NCBI GenBank assembly: GCA_009922615.1
Contig: RFVF01000012.1
Span: 18,520-82,519 of the forward strand
Reading direction: 5' to 3'
Length of the DNA stretch: 64,000 bases
Origin: Pseudomonadota bacterium
Lineage (GTDB): Bacteria; Verrucomicrobiota; Verrucomicrobiia; Limisphaerales; SXTU01
The notes beneath the pieces were generated by a model that worked only from the letters and a program-made list of their open reading frames with translations, was not told where the DNA came from and did no database searches. Positions 51,666 to 59,939 of this stretch are shown here, one piece after another. How positions within the stretch are numbered: position 1 is the first letter of the stretch; every line of letters begins with the position of its first letter. A program made the position numbers and the translations under genes.

Positions 51666-52877
51666 TCAGATGCGCGCGGCAGCGACGGCACCCCACGTCG
51701 TGCGCCAGCGGCGTTTCACGAGGTTCAAACCAATGAGTGCGCAGATGCATAGCCCGGCGAAGACCAGCAGGCCGGTGAGGTAGCTGCCGGTGTGCTGGCG
51801 GCTCTGGCCCATCATGTTTGCGAGCAGGAAGCCGCCGAGGCCGCCGCCGCAGCCGACGAGCCCGGTCATTAGGCCGAGTTCCTTGCCAAAGCGCTGCGGG
51901 AGGAGCTGGAAGACGGAGCCGTTGCCCATACCGAACGCGGCGCAGGCGATGAAGAACGCGGCGACGTTCAACGCGAGGCTGTTGATAAGGCCGCCCGCGA
52001 TGAGCGCGAGACAAGCGACTGTGTAGTAGATGTGCAGTGACTTGATGCCGCCGATGCGGTCCGAGATGCCCCCGCCCAATGGACGCCCGAGTGCACCAAT
52101 GGCGGTGCAGAGCGCGACGAGGTCACCGGCCTGCGCGGGCGTGAGGTTGAAACGATCCTTGAAATACATGCCGAGCGAGTAGGCCAGCCCGACGAAGCCG
52201 CCGAAGGTGACGGTGTAGAAGAAGCAGAACCAATGAACGTCCTTCTCGGCGAAGAGGCGGAAGTAGTCGGCGATTTTTTTTGCAGGAACTTTCAACGGCG
52301 GCTCCTTCGCGACGAAGCAGTAAACCGCCAACACCAGCACGGCGGGAATAATGGCGAAGCCGAATACTGCGGGCCAGCCGTAGGCCGCGGCGAGGCGAGG
52401 CGCGAGGAGCGAGTCGATCACGACACCGATGTTGCCCGCGCCAGCGAGGCCCATGACGAGGCCCTGCATGTGCGGCGGATACCAGCGGCCCGCCAGTGGC
52501 AGTGCGACCGCGAAGCTTGCGCCTGCCACGCCGAGCACCACGCCCATGAGCAACGTGGCCTCGTAGTTCTTTAGCCCGAACAGCCACGCGACCGACAGGC
52601 CGGCGACGACGACGAGCTGCGCGTAGATGCCCGTCGTCTTCGCGCCGATGCGGTCCACGAGCAGGCCGAGCAGCAGCCGGATGAAGCCGCCGGAAAGAAT
52701 TGGCACCGACACCATGAAGAACCGCTGCTGCGGCGTGAGGTTGAGCGACTCCGGCGCAGCGATCTGATTCGCGAGCACGCCGAGCAGCGTCCACACCATG
52801 AAGCTGTAATCGAAGTAGAGGAACGAGGTGACCAGCGTGGGCCAGTGGCCGGCAGTTTTGAGATCGGATAATTTCAT
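51666..52877 (-). CDS. NarK/NasA-type MFS nitrate/nitrite transporter
   Basis: 403 residues, twelve predicted membrane segments. Starts MKLSDLKTAGHWPTLVTSFL. NarK-family features are YFDYSFMVWTLLGVL, SGGFIRLLLGLLVDRIGAKT (conserved Arg), a Gly-rich nitrate-signature-like stretch AGAGNIGVVID and a second one GLVGCGGGLGGFLLANMMGQ. It is the inner-membrane uptake system next to the kinase/phosphatase and reductase, and it coexists with an ABC nitrate importer in the same cluster. Confidence 0.92.
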   Translation of the reverse strand: MKLSDLKTAGHWPTLVTSFLYFDYSFMVWTLLGVLANQIAAPESLNLTPQQRFFMVSVPILSGGFIRLLLGLLVDRIGAKTTGIYAQLVVVAGLSVAWLFGLKNYEATLLMGVVLGVAGASFAVALPLAGRWYPPHMQGLVMGLAGAGNIGVVIDSLLAPRLAAAYGWPAVFGFAIIPAVLVLAVYCFVAKEPPLKVPAKKIADYFRLFAEKDVHWFCFFYTVTFGGFVGLAYSLGMYFKDRFNLTPAQAGDLVALCTAIGALGRPLGGGISDRIGGIKSLHIYYTVACLALIAGGLINSLALNVAAFFIACAAFGMGNGSVFQLLPQRFGKELGLMTGLVGCGGGLGGFLLANMMGQSRQHTGSYLTGLLVFAGLCICALIGLNLVKRRWRTTWGAVAAARI

Positions 52878-53175
52878 CGTCGCCGGGAGTCAATGCAGGC
52901 GACTTGCCAAAGCGGCACAGAACCCCGGGGGGGGTGAATGAATCGTTTGATTTGGCGGAGTGAATCAAACTCATTGAGACCCCGAACACGCGGTAGGACA
53001 GAGCCGAGCGACGCGGGTAATGCGCAACGCATGTCGTTGTGACGGACACCCCCGCCGTTGGAAACCCCGGGGCAACTGTCTTGATTTACCCACGCTGACG
53101 CGAAATTGCACAAAAGCGCACAGCGACGTCGATTCCGAGAACCGACGCCACTGAACGGAGCACGAACGCTGACGA
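52878..53175. other. 298-bp non-coding region upstream of the nitrate transporter gene
   Basis: No gene is visible. It holds a run of eight G (52927-52934) and a perfect 8-bp inverted repeat GTTTGATT (52945-52952) / AATCAAAC (52963-52970) about 70-90 bp upstream of the transporter start. Further toward the porin stop codon I see only GC-rich sequence without a clear terminator. The dyad is a candidate operator or RNA hairpin for nitrate control. Confidence 0.4.
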
Positions 53176-54660
53176 TCAGAAGTTCAGCGTCGTTTGCAGA
53201 TAGCACCAGTTCGCATCCGTCGATCCGCCAGCGGCGCTGAAGGTGGAATTCAAGTAGCCGCCGGTGAAAAAGTGGCCTGCGCCAACTTCGATCGAGGTAA
53301 ACTTGTTCAGGGCGTAGCCAGCGATGAAGTCGATTTCGCCACCAACGAATTTGCTGTAGCGTGAGTTGAGTCCGTAGCCCGTGCCCGGCGTGCCCGCGAG
53401 GCCGCCGCGCGGTGCGCCGTTGACGGCGTAGAGACTATCGCGGTCATCCGCGAGCCAGAAGAGATGGCCTTCGAGCGCGACACTGAGTTGGGGCGTGGGT
53501 TTCGCGGTGAGCATGACGCGCACGTCGTGTAGGTTTTGCAGCGCGAGGAAATCCATATAGCCGTAGAACTTGTGGTTCGTGGGGAACAGGTTTTCAAACG
53601 TCTCGTGCTTGTTGTCCGCCGGGTTGCTGTCGCCGCTGGCGTAGCTGTATTCGAGCCCGAGGCGCGGCGTCCATGCAGTGTCGGCAAAGGTGTAACCGCC
53701 GTTCAAGACATAGGCATAAGCCTCCTGCTTCTGGCTGCGGATCGTCGCCCCCACGCGCTCATTGAAGTGGCCGAATTGCGCCATGACTTCGTAGGTGTAA
53801 TCCCAGTTGCCGTAGGCGCCGGGATCGGACTTGCCGCGCGCCCCGAGGGTGTAGATGTCGCGCGGGCCGGGGCCATTGAGCGCGGTCTGTGCAGTGGCCG
53901 GCAACAGGCCCACGGTGGCGACCGTCGCCGAACCGACCGCGGTGTTGCGCGCCAGGAAGTAGAAATCCGACGATTGTTTCGGGATGGCCTTGGTCGTGAC
54001 GTAGAGGCCGCTGAAGTAATCGTATTCGTTGCTCACGTTGAAGTTGTTGTCATTGGGAATCACCACATGGCTCGTGAACGCCTCCGCGGTGAAGTGCTCG
54101 TGCTGCCAGCGCAACTTGGCCGCGTCGAACACACGGCCGACGTTATTCCAAGCGAACGCGCCGACGAGCCGTTCCTCGCCGTAGCTGAGTTCCTGGCGCC
54201 CCACTTTCAACGAAACGGGGAACTCCTTGTGGTTGCCGAGAGTGACGTAGGCTTGGTGCAAATCAAGCAGACCGTCGGACTCGACGTTGGGGTTGCGGTC
54301 ATCACCGGTCGTGGTGCTGTTGCGGCCCTGGATGAACGCACTCCACCATTGGTCCGTGTAGCCGACGCGCAGCAGCAGCTTGGTCATGAAGTAGGCATTG
54401 TTGTTGTCCACGCCGGTCTTCTTGAAATCACCGGCAGCCCCGGCAGCGGTGAAGCCCGCGTCGTCCTTGCTCTCGTAACGCAAGCGTAGTTGCGCGCCGA
54501 AATCCCAGTTGGCCCAATAAGGATCCTTCGCGCGAAGCTCCTGGTTAAGGAAGCCGGGGAAGGGTTGCGTGGGCGGCGGGGGTGCGTATTGGGCTTGGGC
54601 GGCGGGAACGGCGGCGAGCAACAGTGCACCGGCGGCGATGGTTTTTTGGTTCAGGTTCAT
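53176..54660 (-). CDS. outer-membrane porin of the alginate-export type
   Basis: 494 residues from ATG 54660 (MNLNQKTIAAGALLLAAVPA), signal peptide ending AQAQ. The mature part is an alginate_exp-type barrel: WDFGAQLRLRYESKDDAGF, KLLLRVGYTDQWWSAFIQGR, VSLKVGRQELSYGEERLVGA and a C-terminal aromatic strand CYLQTTLNF. Within a nitrate/cyanate cluster it most likely provides an outer-membrane channel for these anions. Confidence 0.85.
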   Translation of the reverse strand: MNLNQKTIAAGALLLAAVPAAQAQYAPPPPTQPFPGFLNQELRAKDPYWANWDFGAQLRLRYESKDDAGFTAAGAAGDFKKTGVDNNNAYFMTKLLLRVGYTDQWWSAFIQGRNSTTTGDDRNPNVESDGLLDLHQAYVTLGNHKEFPVSLKVGRQELSYGEERLVGAFAWNNVGRVFDAAKLRWQHEHFTAEAFTSHVVIPNDNNFNVSNEYDYFSGLYVTTKAIPKQSSDFYFLARNTAVGSATVATVGLLPATAQTALNGPGPRDIYTLGARGKSDPGAYGNWDYTYEVMAQFGHFNERVGATIRSQKQEAYAYVLNGGYTFADTAWTPRLGLEYSYASGDSNPADNKHETFENLFPTNHKFYGYMDFLALQNLHDVRVMLTAKPTPQLSVALEGHLFWLADDRDSLYAVNGAPRGGLAGTPGTGYGLNSRYSKFVGGEIDFIAGYALNKFTSIEVGAGHFFTGGYLNSTFSAAGGSTDANWCYLQTTLNF

Positions 54661-54719
54661 GCCTTCGTTTTCGATTTCAGTTTGGTTGCGGAGTCCGGGC
54701 GAGTTTGCGCCCGAAAGTG

Positions 54720-55163
54720 TCACCAGCGTTTGTAAGGAAGAAACTTGCCGTTCATCGTCAGCAGCACACGGTCGCCCTTCGGATCGGGCACGCGCTGGAT
54801 GTCCATGGTGAAGTCAATCGCGCTCATGATGCCCGCGCCGAACTTCTCCTCGATCAGCTCCTTCATCGTGCGGCCATAGACATAGACGATTTCCTGAAAG
54901 CGATACTGTAGCGGCTCCTTGGGAACGGTCGGCGCGGCCTCGCCCTTGTTGGTGAACTCGATCAACGCGGCGGCCACACCGGCACCAAGGCCGAGAAACT
55001 TCGCGACCTTCTTCGCTTCTGCCGGGCCGAGGGCGTTTTCGCCCAAGCACGCGGAAGTCACGTATACCTCCGACAGCCCGGCAGCCTTGGCGATGGCGGC
55101 CCAAGTCTTCTTCCTCGCGCGCTTCGCGGCGAGAATCGTTTCGGTCATTTGGGGCTTCGTCAT
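54720..55163 (-). CDS. cynS: cyanate hydratase (cyanase)
   Basis: Converts cyanate and bicarbonate to ammonia and CO2. 147 residues, normal length. N-terminal helical domain (WAAIAKAAGLSEVYVTSACL) and C-terminal catalytic domain with YRFQEIVYVYGRTMKELIEE and GIMSAIDFTMD, containing the family's catalytic Arg, Glu and Ser. It ends TMNGKFLPYKRW. Located directly downstream of the ABC importer ATPases, suggesting the importer also carries cyanate. Confidence 0.97.
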   Translation of the reverse strand: MTKPQMTETILAAKRARKKTWAAIAKAAGLSEVYVTSACLGENALGPAEAKKVAKFLGLGAGVAAALIEFTNKGEAAPTVPKEPLQYRFQEIVYVYGRTMKELIEEKFGAGIMSAIDFTMDIQRVPDPKGDRVLLTMNGKFLPYKRW

Positions 55164-55172
55164 AGGGGTGCG

Positions 55173-56063
55173 TCAGACAGTGACCAGCATGGAATCAGTT
55201 TGCGGCGCGGGCACCGGGATTGATTCAACCAGCGGAGTCACGGGCGCAGCCGGAGCAGATGGCGCAACTGGCACGGCGTGCTTCTTCTTGTGCGCGTGGA
55301 TTTCGAGGAACTCAATGAGCCGCTCACGCAACGGGTAGTAATCGGGATGCTCCATCACGGCCTGCCGCTCGCGCGGACGCGGGAAGGCTACGGGGATGAT
55401 GTCGCCCACCTCGGCCTCGGGGCCGTCGGTCATGCACACCACGCGGTCGCTGAGGTAGAGCGCCTCGTCCACGTCATGCGTGACCATGAGCGTCGTGATG
55501 CGGTTCTCACGCCAGAGCTTGAGCAAGACGCCTTGTAACTCGTAGCGCGTCAGTGAATCGAGCATGCCGAAGGGCTCATCGAGCAAAAGCATCTTGGGCT
55601 TGAGCGCGAAGGCACGAGCGATGCCAACGCGTTGCCTCATGCCTTGGGAAAGTTCCGCTGGGCGCTTGTGCATGGACTCGCCGAGGCCCACGACAGTGAG
55701 GTAATACTCGACGATTTCCCGCCGCTCCTCGGCACTGGCGGTAAAGAACACCTGCTCCACGCCAAGCATGACGTTCTCGAACGCGGTAAGCCACGGGAGC
55801 AGCGAGGGGGATTGGAAAACGACACCGCGATCCGGTCCCGCGCCCACCAATTCCTTGCCGCCAAGGACAATGGCTCCTTCGGTGACCTCGCTCAATCCGG
55901 CGAGCATGGAGAGCACGGTGGATTTGCCGCAGCCGGAATGGCCGATGAGAGTGACAAACTCACCCTTGGCGATCTTGAGATTGAAGTCCTTCACGATCAC
56001 CGCCGGCCCCTTGGAAGTGGCATAGACTTTGGTGAGGTTGCTGAGATCAACGTGATGGCTCAT
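55173..56063 (-). CDS. nrtD: nitrate/cyanate ABC transporter ATP-binding protein (NrtD type)
   Basis: 296 residues from ATG 56063; 13 upstream codons overlapping the previous gene were rejected. Walker [15 protein letters not shown], signature [19 protein letters not shown], Walker [17 protein letters not shown], switch His in [17 protein letters not shown]. The C-terminal tail is Pro/Ala-rich. Lies 1 bp after the other ATPase gene and 9 bp before cynS. Confidence 0.92.
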   Translation of the reverse strand: MSHHVDLSNLTKVYATSKGPAVIVKDFNLKIAKGEFVTLIGHSGCGKSTVLSMLAGLSEVTEGAIVLGGKELVGAGPDRGVVFQSPSLLPWLTAFENVMLGVEQVFFTASAEERREIVEYYLTVVGLGESMHKRPAELSQGMRQRVGIARAFALKPKMLLLDEPFGMLDSLTRYELQGVLLKLWRENRITTLMVTHDVDEALYLSDRVVCMTDGPEAEVGDIIPVAFPRPRERQAVMEHPDYYPLRERLIEFLEIHAHKKKHAVPVAPSAPAAPVTPLVESIPVPAPQTDSMLVTV

Positions 56064-56064
56064 T

Positions 56065-56979
56065 TCAGGAGGTAACTTCGACCGTGGCTTCCTTGAGTTC
56101 ATTGGACCGCAGCGGACGGCTGCGCCCCAGACGGGAACGGGGAACGCTCAAATCCTCTGGTTCGATGTCCGGCAGGACAAGCTTCCGGGTCAAGGTCGCG
56201 TGGCGATCCTGCCGGGACTGGAGCAGGAACTCGGAGATCTCCCGGCGTAACTCGCGGAAGCGCAAATCGTGATTCAATGCCTTGCGGTCACGCGGGTGCG
56301 GCAGATTCACGATGAAGGAACGGCCCAGTGTGGCATTGGGTCCGGCCGTGAGCGGCACCACGCGGTCAGCCAGCAAAATCGCCTCGTCCGGATCATTCGT
56401 GACGAGCACAACCGTCTGCCGATGCAACGTGCGGATGCGAGTGATTTCGTCCTGGAGGTTCGCGCGGGTCAGAGCGTCGAGGGCGGAGAGCGGCTCGTCG
56501 CAGAGCAGCACCTTGGGATTCATCGCGAGGGTGCGCGCCACGCTGACGCGCTGGCGCATACCACCGGACAATTCATGCGGGCGCTTGTCGCGGGCAGGGG
56601 TAAGGCTCACCAGCTCGATGAACTCCGTGGTGTGCGCGGCGCGTTCGGCCTCGGATTTTTCCGGGAAGACTTGATCCACCGCGAGCCGAATGTTTTCCGC
56701 CACGGTGAGCCACGGAAGCAGGGAATAATTTTGGAAAACCAATCCGCGGTCCGGCCCGGGACCAGTCATCTCGCGGCCTTCGAGCGTCACGGTGCCGGCG
56801 TCAGGCCGGATCAGCCCGGCGAGGATCGACATGAGCGTCGTCTTGCCCGCGCCCGAGTAGCCCACGATGGCGACGAACTCGCCTTGATCGATGGTGAGGT
56901 TGACATCCCGCAGAACCTCCGTGCGGGCCCCATTCAAACCGTAGCCTTTGGAGACGGATTTTAGTTCGAGGTAGGGCAT
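56065..56979 (-). CDS. nrtC: nitrate/cyanate ABC transporter ATP-binding protein (NrtC/D type, no substrate-binding fusion)
   Basis: 304 residues. Walker [15 protein letters not shown], signature [19 protein letters not shown], Walker [17 protein letters not shown]; the switch position reads [16 protein letters not shown], with Asn where His is normal, so this nucleotide site may be impaired. In cyanobacteria NrtC carries a C-terminal NrtA-like domain; that domain is absent here, and the tail (about 250-304) is basic. It forms an ATPase heterodimer with NrtD by inference. Confidence 0.88.
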   Translation of the reverse strand: MPYLELKSVSKGYGLNGARTEVLRDVNLTIDQGEFVAIVGYSGAGKTTLMSILAGLIRPDAGTVTLEGREMTGPGPDRGLVFQNYSLLPWLTVAENIRLAVDQVFPEKSEAERAAHTTEFIELVSLTPARDKRPHELSGGMRQRVSVARTLAMNPKVLLCDEPLSALDALTRANLQDEITRIRTLHRQTVVLVTNDPDEAILLADRVVPLTAGPNATLGRSFIVNLPHPRDRKALNHDLRFRELRREISEFLLQSRQDRHATLTRKLVLPDIEPEDLSVPRSRLGRSRPLRSNELKEATVEVTS

Positions 56980-56985
56980 GGTGAT

Positions 56986-57351
56986 TCAGCTCACGGACAA
57001 AACCGAATTCCATCCACCGAACGGGTTCGGCGCGACTTCGCTCGCGGCCGGGTCCGGGAGCCAAGTGCCATCGACGATGAAAAGGTATTCGTAACGACCC
57101 GGCTTGAGTTTGAGCTCACCCAGCCATTCGCCACCCTGGGCCAGCCGCAGCGGCGTCGCGCCGACTTGCCAGCCGTTGAACGAGCCGGCGACAAAGACTT
57201 CCTTCGCAGCGGGCGCTCTGAGCTTGAGCGCGACAACCGGAGGAGCCCCAGTAGCGCGCGGATGTTTCAACACGCGGACCATCTGACCAAGGGCAACGGC
57301 CGATTTTTTCACGAGGGACCGGGACGGGCGGGCAGTGCGGTTAGATTTCAT
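56986..57351 (-). CDS. small CBM48 (glycogen-binding, early-set) domain protein
   Basis: 121 residues. A basic N-terminus (MKSNRTARPSRSLVKKSAVA) precedes one CBM48/AMPK-beta-type domain at about 38-121: EVFVAGSFNGWQVGATPLRL, GGEWLGELKLKPGRYEYLFI, VDGTWLPDP, ending GGWNSVLSVS. The aromatic residues that bind alpha-glucan in AMPK-beta (two Trp and a Tyr/Phe) have counterparts. No catalytic domain. It sits between the permease and the first ATPase gene (gaps of 5 and 6 bp), clearly within the transporter operon. Function here unknown. Confidence 0.85.
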   Translation of the reverse strand: MKSNRTARPSRSLVKKSAVALGQMVRVLKHPRATGAPPVVALKLRAPAAKEVFVAGSFNGWQVGATPLRLAQGGEWLGELKLKPGRYEYLFIVDGTWLPDPAASEVAPNPFGGWNSVLSVS

Positions 57352-57356
57352 AAGAT

Positions 57357-58142
57357 TTAAGCCGTCTTGAAGCGCGACTCCACGAGGCTCATCAAGCGAT
57401 CAAGGATGAAGCCCACGACGCCAATAGTGATGATGCACAGGATGATGTGCTCGTAGAGGAGCGCGTTGTATTCCTGCCAGAGGAAGCCGCCCACGCCGGG
57501 GCGACCGGTGAGCATTTCCGCAGCGACGATCACCAACCACGCGATGCCCAGGCTGAGACGAAAGCCCGTGAACATATACGGCAGCGTCGCGGGGATGAGC
57601 ACCTTGGTGAGCGTCTTCCAGCGCGAGAGTTTCAGCACCTTCGCGACGTTCAGGTAGTCCTGCGGCACGGCGCGCACACCCACGGCGGTGTTCAGCACAG
57701 TGGGCCACATCGCGCAGATCGCGATGGTGAAGAGCGCACCCATCTCGCTCGCTTGCTTGCCTGCGCCGAGGAACAACACCAACCCGAGCGGCAGCCACGC
57801 GAGCGGCGAGACGGGGCGCAAAACCTGAATGATGGGATCGAACGTCTTCGTGAACGCCTTCGAGAGTCCGAGGAAGAATCCAATCGGCGTGCCGACGACC
57901 AGCGCGATGGCGTAGCCCTTGGCCACGAGCACGAGGGAATACCAAGTGAAGCGCAGGATGCCTTGGTCCATCTCGCCGCGCTTCTCGAACGGTTTGAGCA
58001 CGTAGTCCTTGCTCGCATCCCAAGTCTTTGCGGGCGAGGGCAGCTCTTTTGCCCACGTCTTGCAGGAGATTTGCCACGCGAGAAGGACCACGGCAATGCC
58101 GAGGAGCGGAAGGATGAGCCAGTCGAGCTTGAATGATTTCAT
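57357..58142 (-). CDS. nrtB: nitrate/cyanate ABC transporter permease (NrtB type)
   Basis: 261 residues, about six membrane segments. BPD_transp_1 domain with the EAA-like loop: VRAVPQDYLNVAKVLKLSRW, then LIPATLPYMFTGFRLSLGIA. Start MKSFKLDWLILPLLGIAVVL is the first membrane helix. Works with the two ATPases and NrtA to import nitrate, nitrite or cyanate. Confidence 0.93.
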   Translation of the reverse strand: MKSFKLDWLILPLLGIAVVLLAWQISCKTWAKELPSPAKTWDASKDYVLKPFEKRGEMDQGILRFTWYSLVLVAKGYAIALVVGTPIGFFLGLSKAFTKTFDPIIQVLRPVSPLAWLPLGLVLFLGAGKQASEMGALFTIAICAMWPTVLNTAVGVRAVPQDYLNVAKVLKLSRWKTLTKVLIPATLPYMFTGFRLSLGIAWLVIVAAEMLTGRPGVGGFLWQEYNALLYEHIILCIITIGVVGFILDRLMSLVESRFKTA

Positions 58143-58162
58143 GCGGCGGAAGTTTTCAGGTT

Positions 58163-58429
58163 CTAGTTTTCAGTTTCCAAAGAGGCGGTGCCGTGGACCC
58201 ACGTTTCGGCAGCTGACACCAGCACAAGCGTGAAGCCGATCAACGGGGAAACGATGCTCTTGATGACGACGGCCCGGTCTACCGCGCCGCTGAACCAGTG
58301 ATCACCTTGGTTCACCACCGCTTGCAGGCAGCCGACGGACAAACCCAGCCGCACCGCGCGCAGCCAGACGGAGCGCTGGCGAAGGGCTTGCGCCCAGAGC
58401 GCGCGGGGGTTGGGGGCTGAGGGTGACAC
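58163..58429 (-). CDS. nrtS: small two-helix nitrate/nitrite transporter, NrtS family
   Basis: 88 residues. After a Pro/Gln/Arg-rich start come SVWLRAVRLGLSVGCLQAVV and NQGDHWFSG, then a second helix KSIVSPLIGFTLVLVSAAET. The VGxxxxxxNQGD pattern and the pair of helices match NrtS, a small bispecific nitrate/nitrite carrier known from cyanobacteria. Alternative: an unrelated small membrane protein. The last codons (GTASLETEN) lie at a repeat boundary. Sits between nrtA and nrtB. Confidence 0.68.
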   Translation of the reverse strand: MSPSAPNPRALWAQALRQRSVWLRAVRLGLSVGCLQAVVNQGDHWFSGAVDRAVVIKSIVSPLIGFTLVLVSAAETWVHGTASLETEN

Positions 58430-58433
58430 TGGA

Positions 58434-58512
58434 AGTGATTAGTAATTAGTGTTTAGTAGGTGGTGCGTGGGGCTTGCGGGCTCAGGTCCTTGGTGACTAA
58501 TTACTAAACACT
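58434..58512. repeat. GTGATTAGTAATTAGT palindromic repeat between nrtA and nrtS
   Basis: Arms AGTGATTAGTAATTAGT (58434-58450) and ACTAATTACTAAACACT (58496-58512) match as inverted copies at 16 of 17 positions around a GC-rich loop of 45 bp. Fills the nrtA-nrtS gap. The right arm shares CTAAACACT with the copy inside the diflavin reductase gene. The RNA hairpin could separate nrtA mRNA levels from the rest of the operon. Confidence 0.85.
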
Positions 58513-58522
58513 CGCTTCCGGT

Positions 58523-59809
58523 TCACCCTTTCACCGAGTTCACGGCGAAACCCTTCGCATACGCCTCCAAGTCACCCTTCGGGTCGAATTTCACGCCGTC
58601 GAACATCTCCCAGCCGGTGTCGTCCTGCGCGCGGTCGGTCACACCGATTTCCTTCATGGCCTCGGTGTAGAGATCGCCGCGCATGACTTGCTTGGCGACG
58701 CCGGCGTAGTCGGGCGCACCGGTGACCATGCCCCAGCGGCGAAACTGCGTTAGCCACCAAGCAGCAAACTTCGGCTGCGGGTAGTTGCAGTTGCGCTGGC
58801 TGAAGTGCATGGGGAACTCGTCTTGCTTCGCACGGCCATCACCGTAATCGAGCTTGCCGAGCAGGCGGCCGAGGATGATGTCCTTGTCGCAGTTGATGTA
58901 GTTGGGCTTGCTGACGATCTCGCACTGTTCGGGGCGGTTCTTTAGGTCGTCGAGCCACACGCTGGCTTCGTGGAGGGCCTTGAGCACGGCCTTCACGGTC
59001 TTGGGATTTTTCTCCGCGAACTCGGCGGTGAATGCGCAGACCTTCTCCGGGTGATCCTTCCACATATCCTGCGTGGTGACGCTGGTGAAACCAATCTTGT
59101 CCGCGATGGCGCGGGCGTTCCACGGCTCGCCGACGCAGTAGCCGTCCATCTTGCCGATCTTCATGTTGGCGACCATCTGCGGCGGCGGGACGGTGATGAG
59201 GGAGACATCTTTGTCTGGGTTGATGCCGCCGGCGGCGAGGTAGTAGCGCATCCACATCGCGTGCGTGCCGGGCGGGAAGGTCATGGCGAAGGTGAGCGGT
59301 TCGCCGAGCTTCTTGGCCTTCTCGACGAAAGGTTTCAGCGCCTTCGGGTCCGCTCCGACTTTGCCCTTCCACTCGGCCTTGAGCGTGATGGCCTGACCGT
59401 TTCGATTCAGTAGCCACGGCACGATCATCGGCTTCTTTGGCGAGCCGAGCAGGCCCATGGTGCTGGCGATGGGCATGCCGATGAGCATGTGCGTGAGCTG
59501 GTTGTCACCCGAGGAAAGCGCGTCGCGGATGGCGGCCCAGTTCGCGCCCTTAGCGATGGTCACGTCCAAGCCGAACTTCTTGAAGTGGCCCTTTTCCGCC
59601 GCGATAACCAGTGGTGAGCAGTCGGTCAGCGCAATCATGCCGCAGCGGAGCTTCGCCGTCTCGGGGGCGTCGCTAGCATACACGCTGCCGACCCAGCCGC
59701 GCGGCAGGCCGCCGAGCAGTGCGCCCGCGCCAAGGGCTTGACCGACGCGGCTGAGGAAACGGCGACGTGATGTGTGTGGCTGGAGGAGCGAGGACGGCGG
59801 CTGGTTCAT
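58523..59809 (-). CDS. nrtA: ABC transporter nitrate-binding protein (NrtA type)
   Basis: 428 residues from ATG 59809. Tat signal peptide with SRRRFLSRVG at 14-23 and Ala/Gly core to about 50. The binding domain runs as in NrtA/CynA: IALTDCSPLVIAAEKGHFKK, IGMPIASTMGLLGSPKKPMI, FPPGTHAMWMRYYLAAGGIN, GYCVGEPWNARAIADKIGFT. First gene of the long nitrogen cluster, divergent from a LysR regulator. Nitrate versus cyanate preference cannot be read from sequence. Confidence 0.92.
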   Translation of the reverse strand: MNQPPSSLLQPHTSRRRFLSRVGQALGAGALLGGLPRGWVGSVYASDAPETAKLRCGMIALTDCSPLVIAAEKGHFKKFGLDVTIAKGANWAAIRDALSSGDNQLTHMLIGMPIASTMGLLGSPKKPMIVPWLLNRNGQAITLKAEWKGKVGADPKALKPFVEKAKKLGEPLTFAMTFPPGTHAMWMRYYLAAGGINPDKDVSLITVPPPQMVANMKIGKMDGYCVGEPWNARAIADKIGFTSVTTQDMWKDHPEKVCAFTAEFAEKNPKTVKAVLKALHEASVWLDDLKNRPEQCEIVSKPNYINCDKDIILGRLLGKLDYGDGRAKQDEFPMHFSQRNCNYPQPKFAAWWLTQFRRWGMVTGAPDYAGVAKQVMRGDLYTEAMKEIGVTDRAQDDTGWEMFDGVKFDPKGDLEAYAKGFAVNSVKG

Positions 59810-59826
59810 GTGATCGATTTGTTCCG

Positions 59827-59842
59827 TGTGAGTTGTTTCACT
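59827..59842. promoter_or_regulatory. candidate CRP/FNR-type site upstream of nrtA
   Basis: TGTGA-GTTGTT-TCACT matches the CRP-type palindrome TGTGA-N6-TCACA at 15 of 16 positions. It lies 18-33 bp upstream of the nrtA ATG and about 100 bp upstream of the LysR start, in the 130-bp divergent region. So close to nrtA it could repress nrtA or activate the LysR gene. No CRP-family gene is seen in the window. Confidence 0.4.
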
Positions 59843-59939
59843 CGCCGTGAGTTTAAGCGGCGGGAATGCCAACCCCTGCGAATCATGGCCCGGAGGCTGC
59901 TGAGAGATATTCCGGCAAGAGATGAACTAAATTATTAGC

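Noticed and set aside
49892..51691. 50-residue N-terminal extension of the PP2C/kinase fusion
   Set aside because: It overlaps the end of the nitrate transporter gene and is Ser/Thr/Arg low-complexity; the PP2C domain begins just after ATG 51544.
52894..52910. Sigma-54-like -24/-12 sequence (TTGGCA-N7-CTGCA on the minus strand) before the nitrate transporter gene
   Set aside because: The start site would be only about 6 bp from the ATG, leaving no room for a ribosome binding site, and the -12 half deviates from TTGC.
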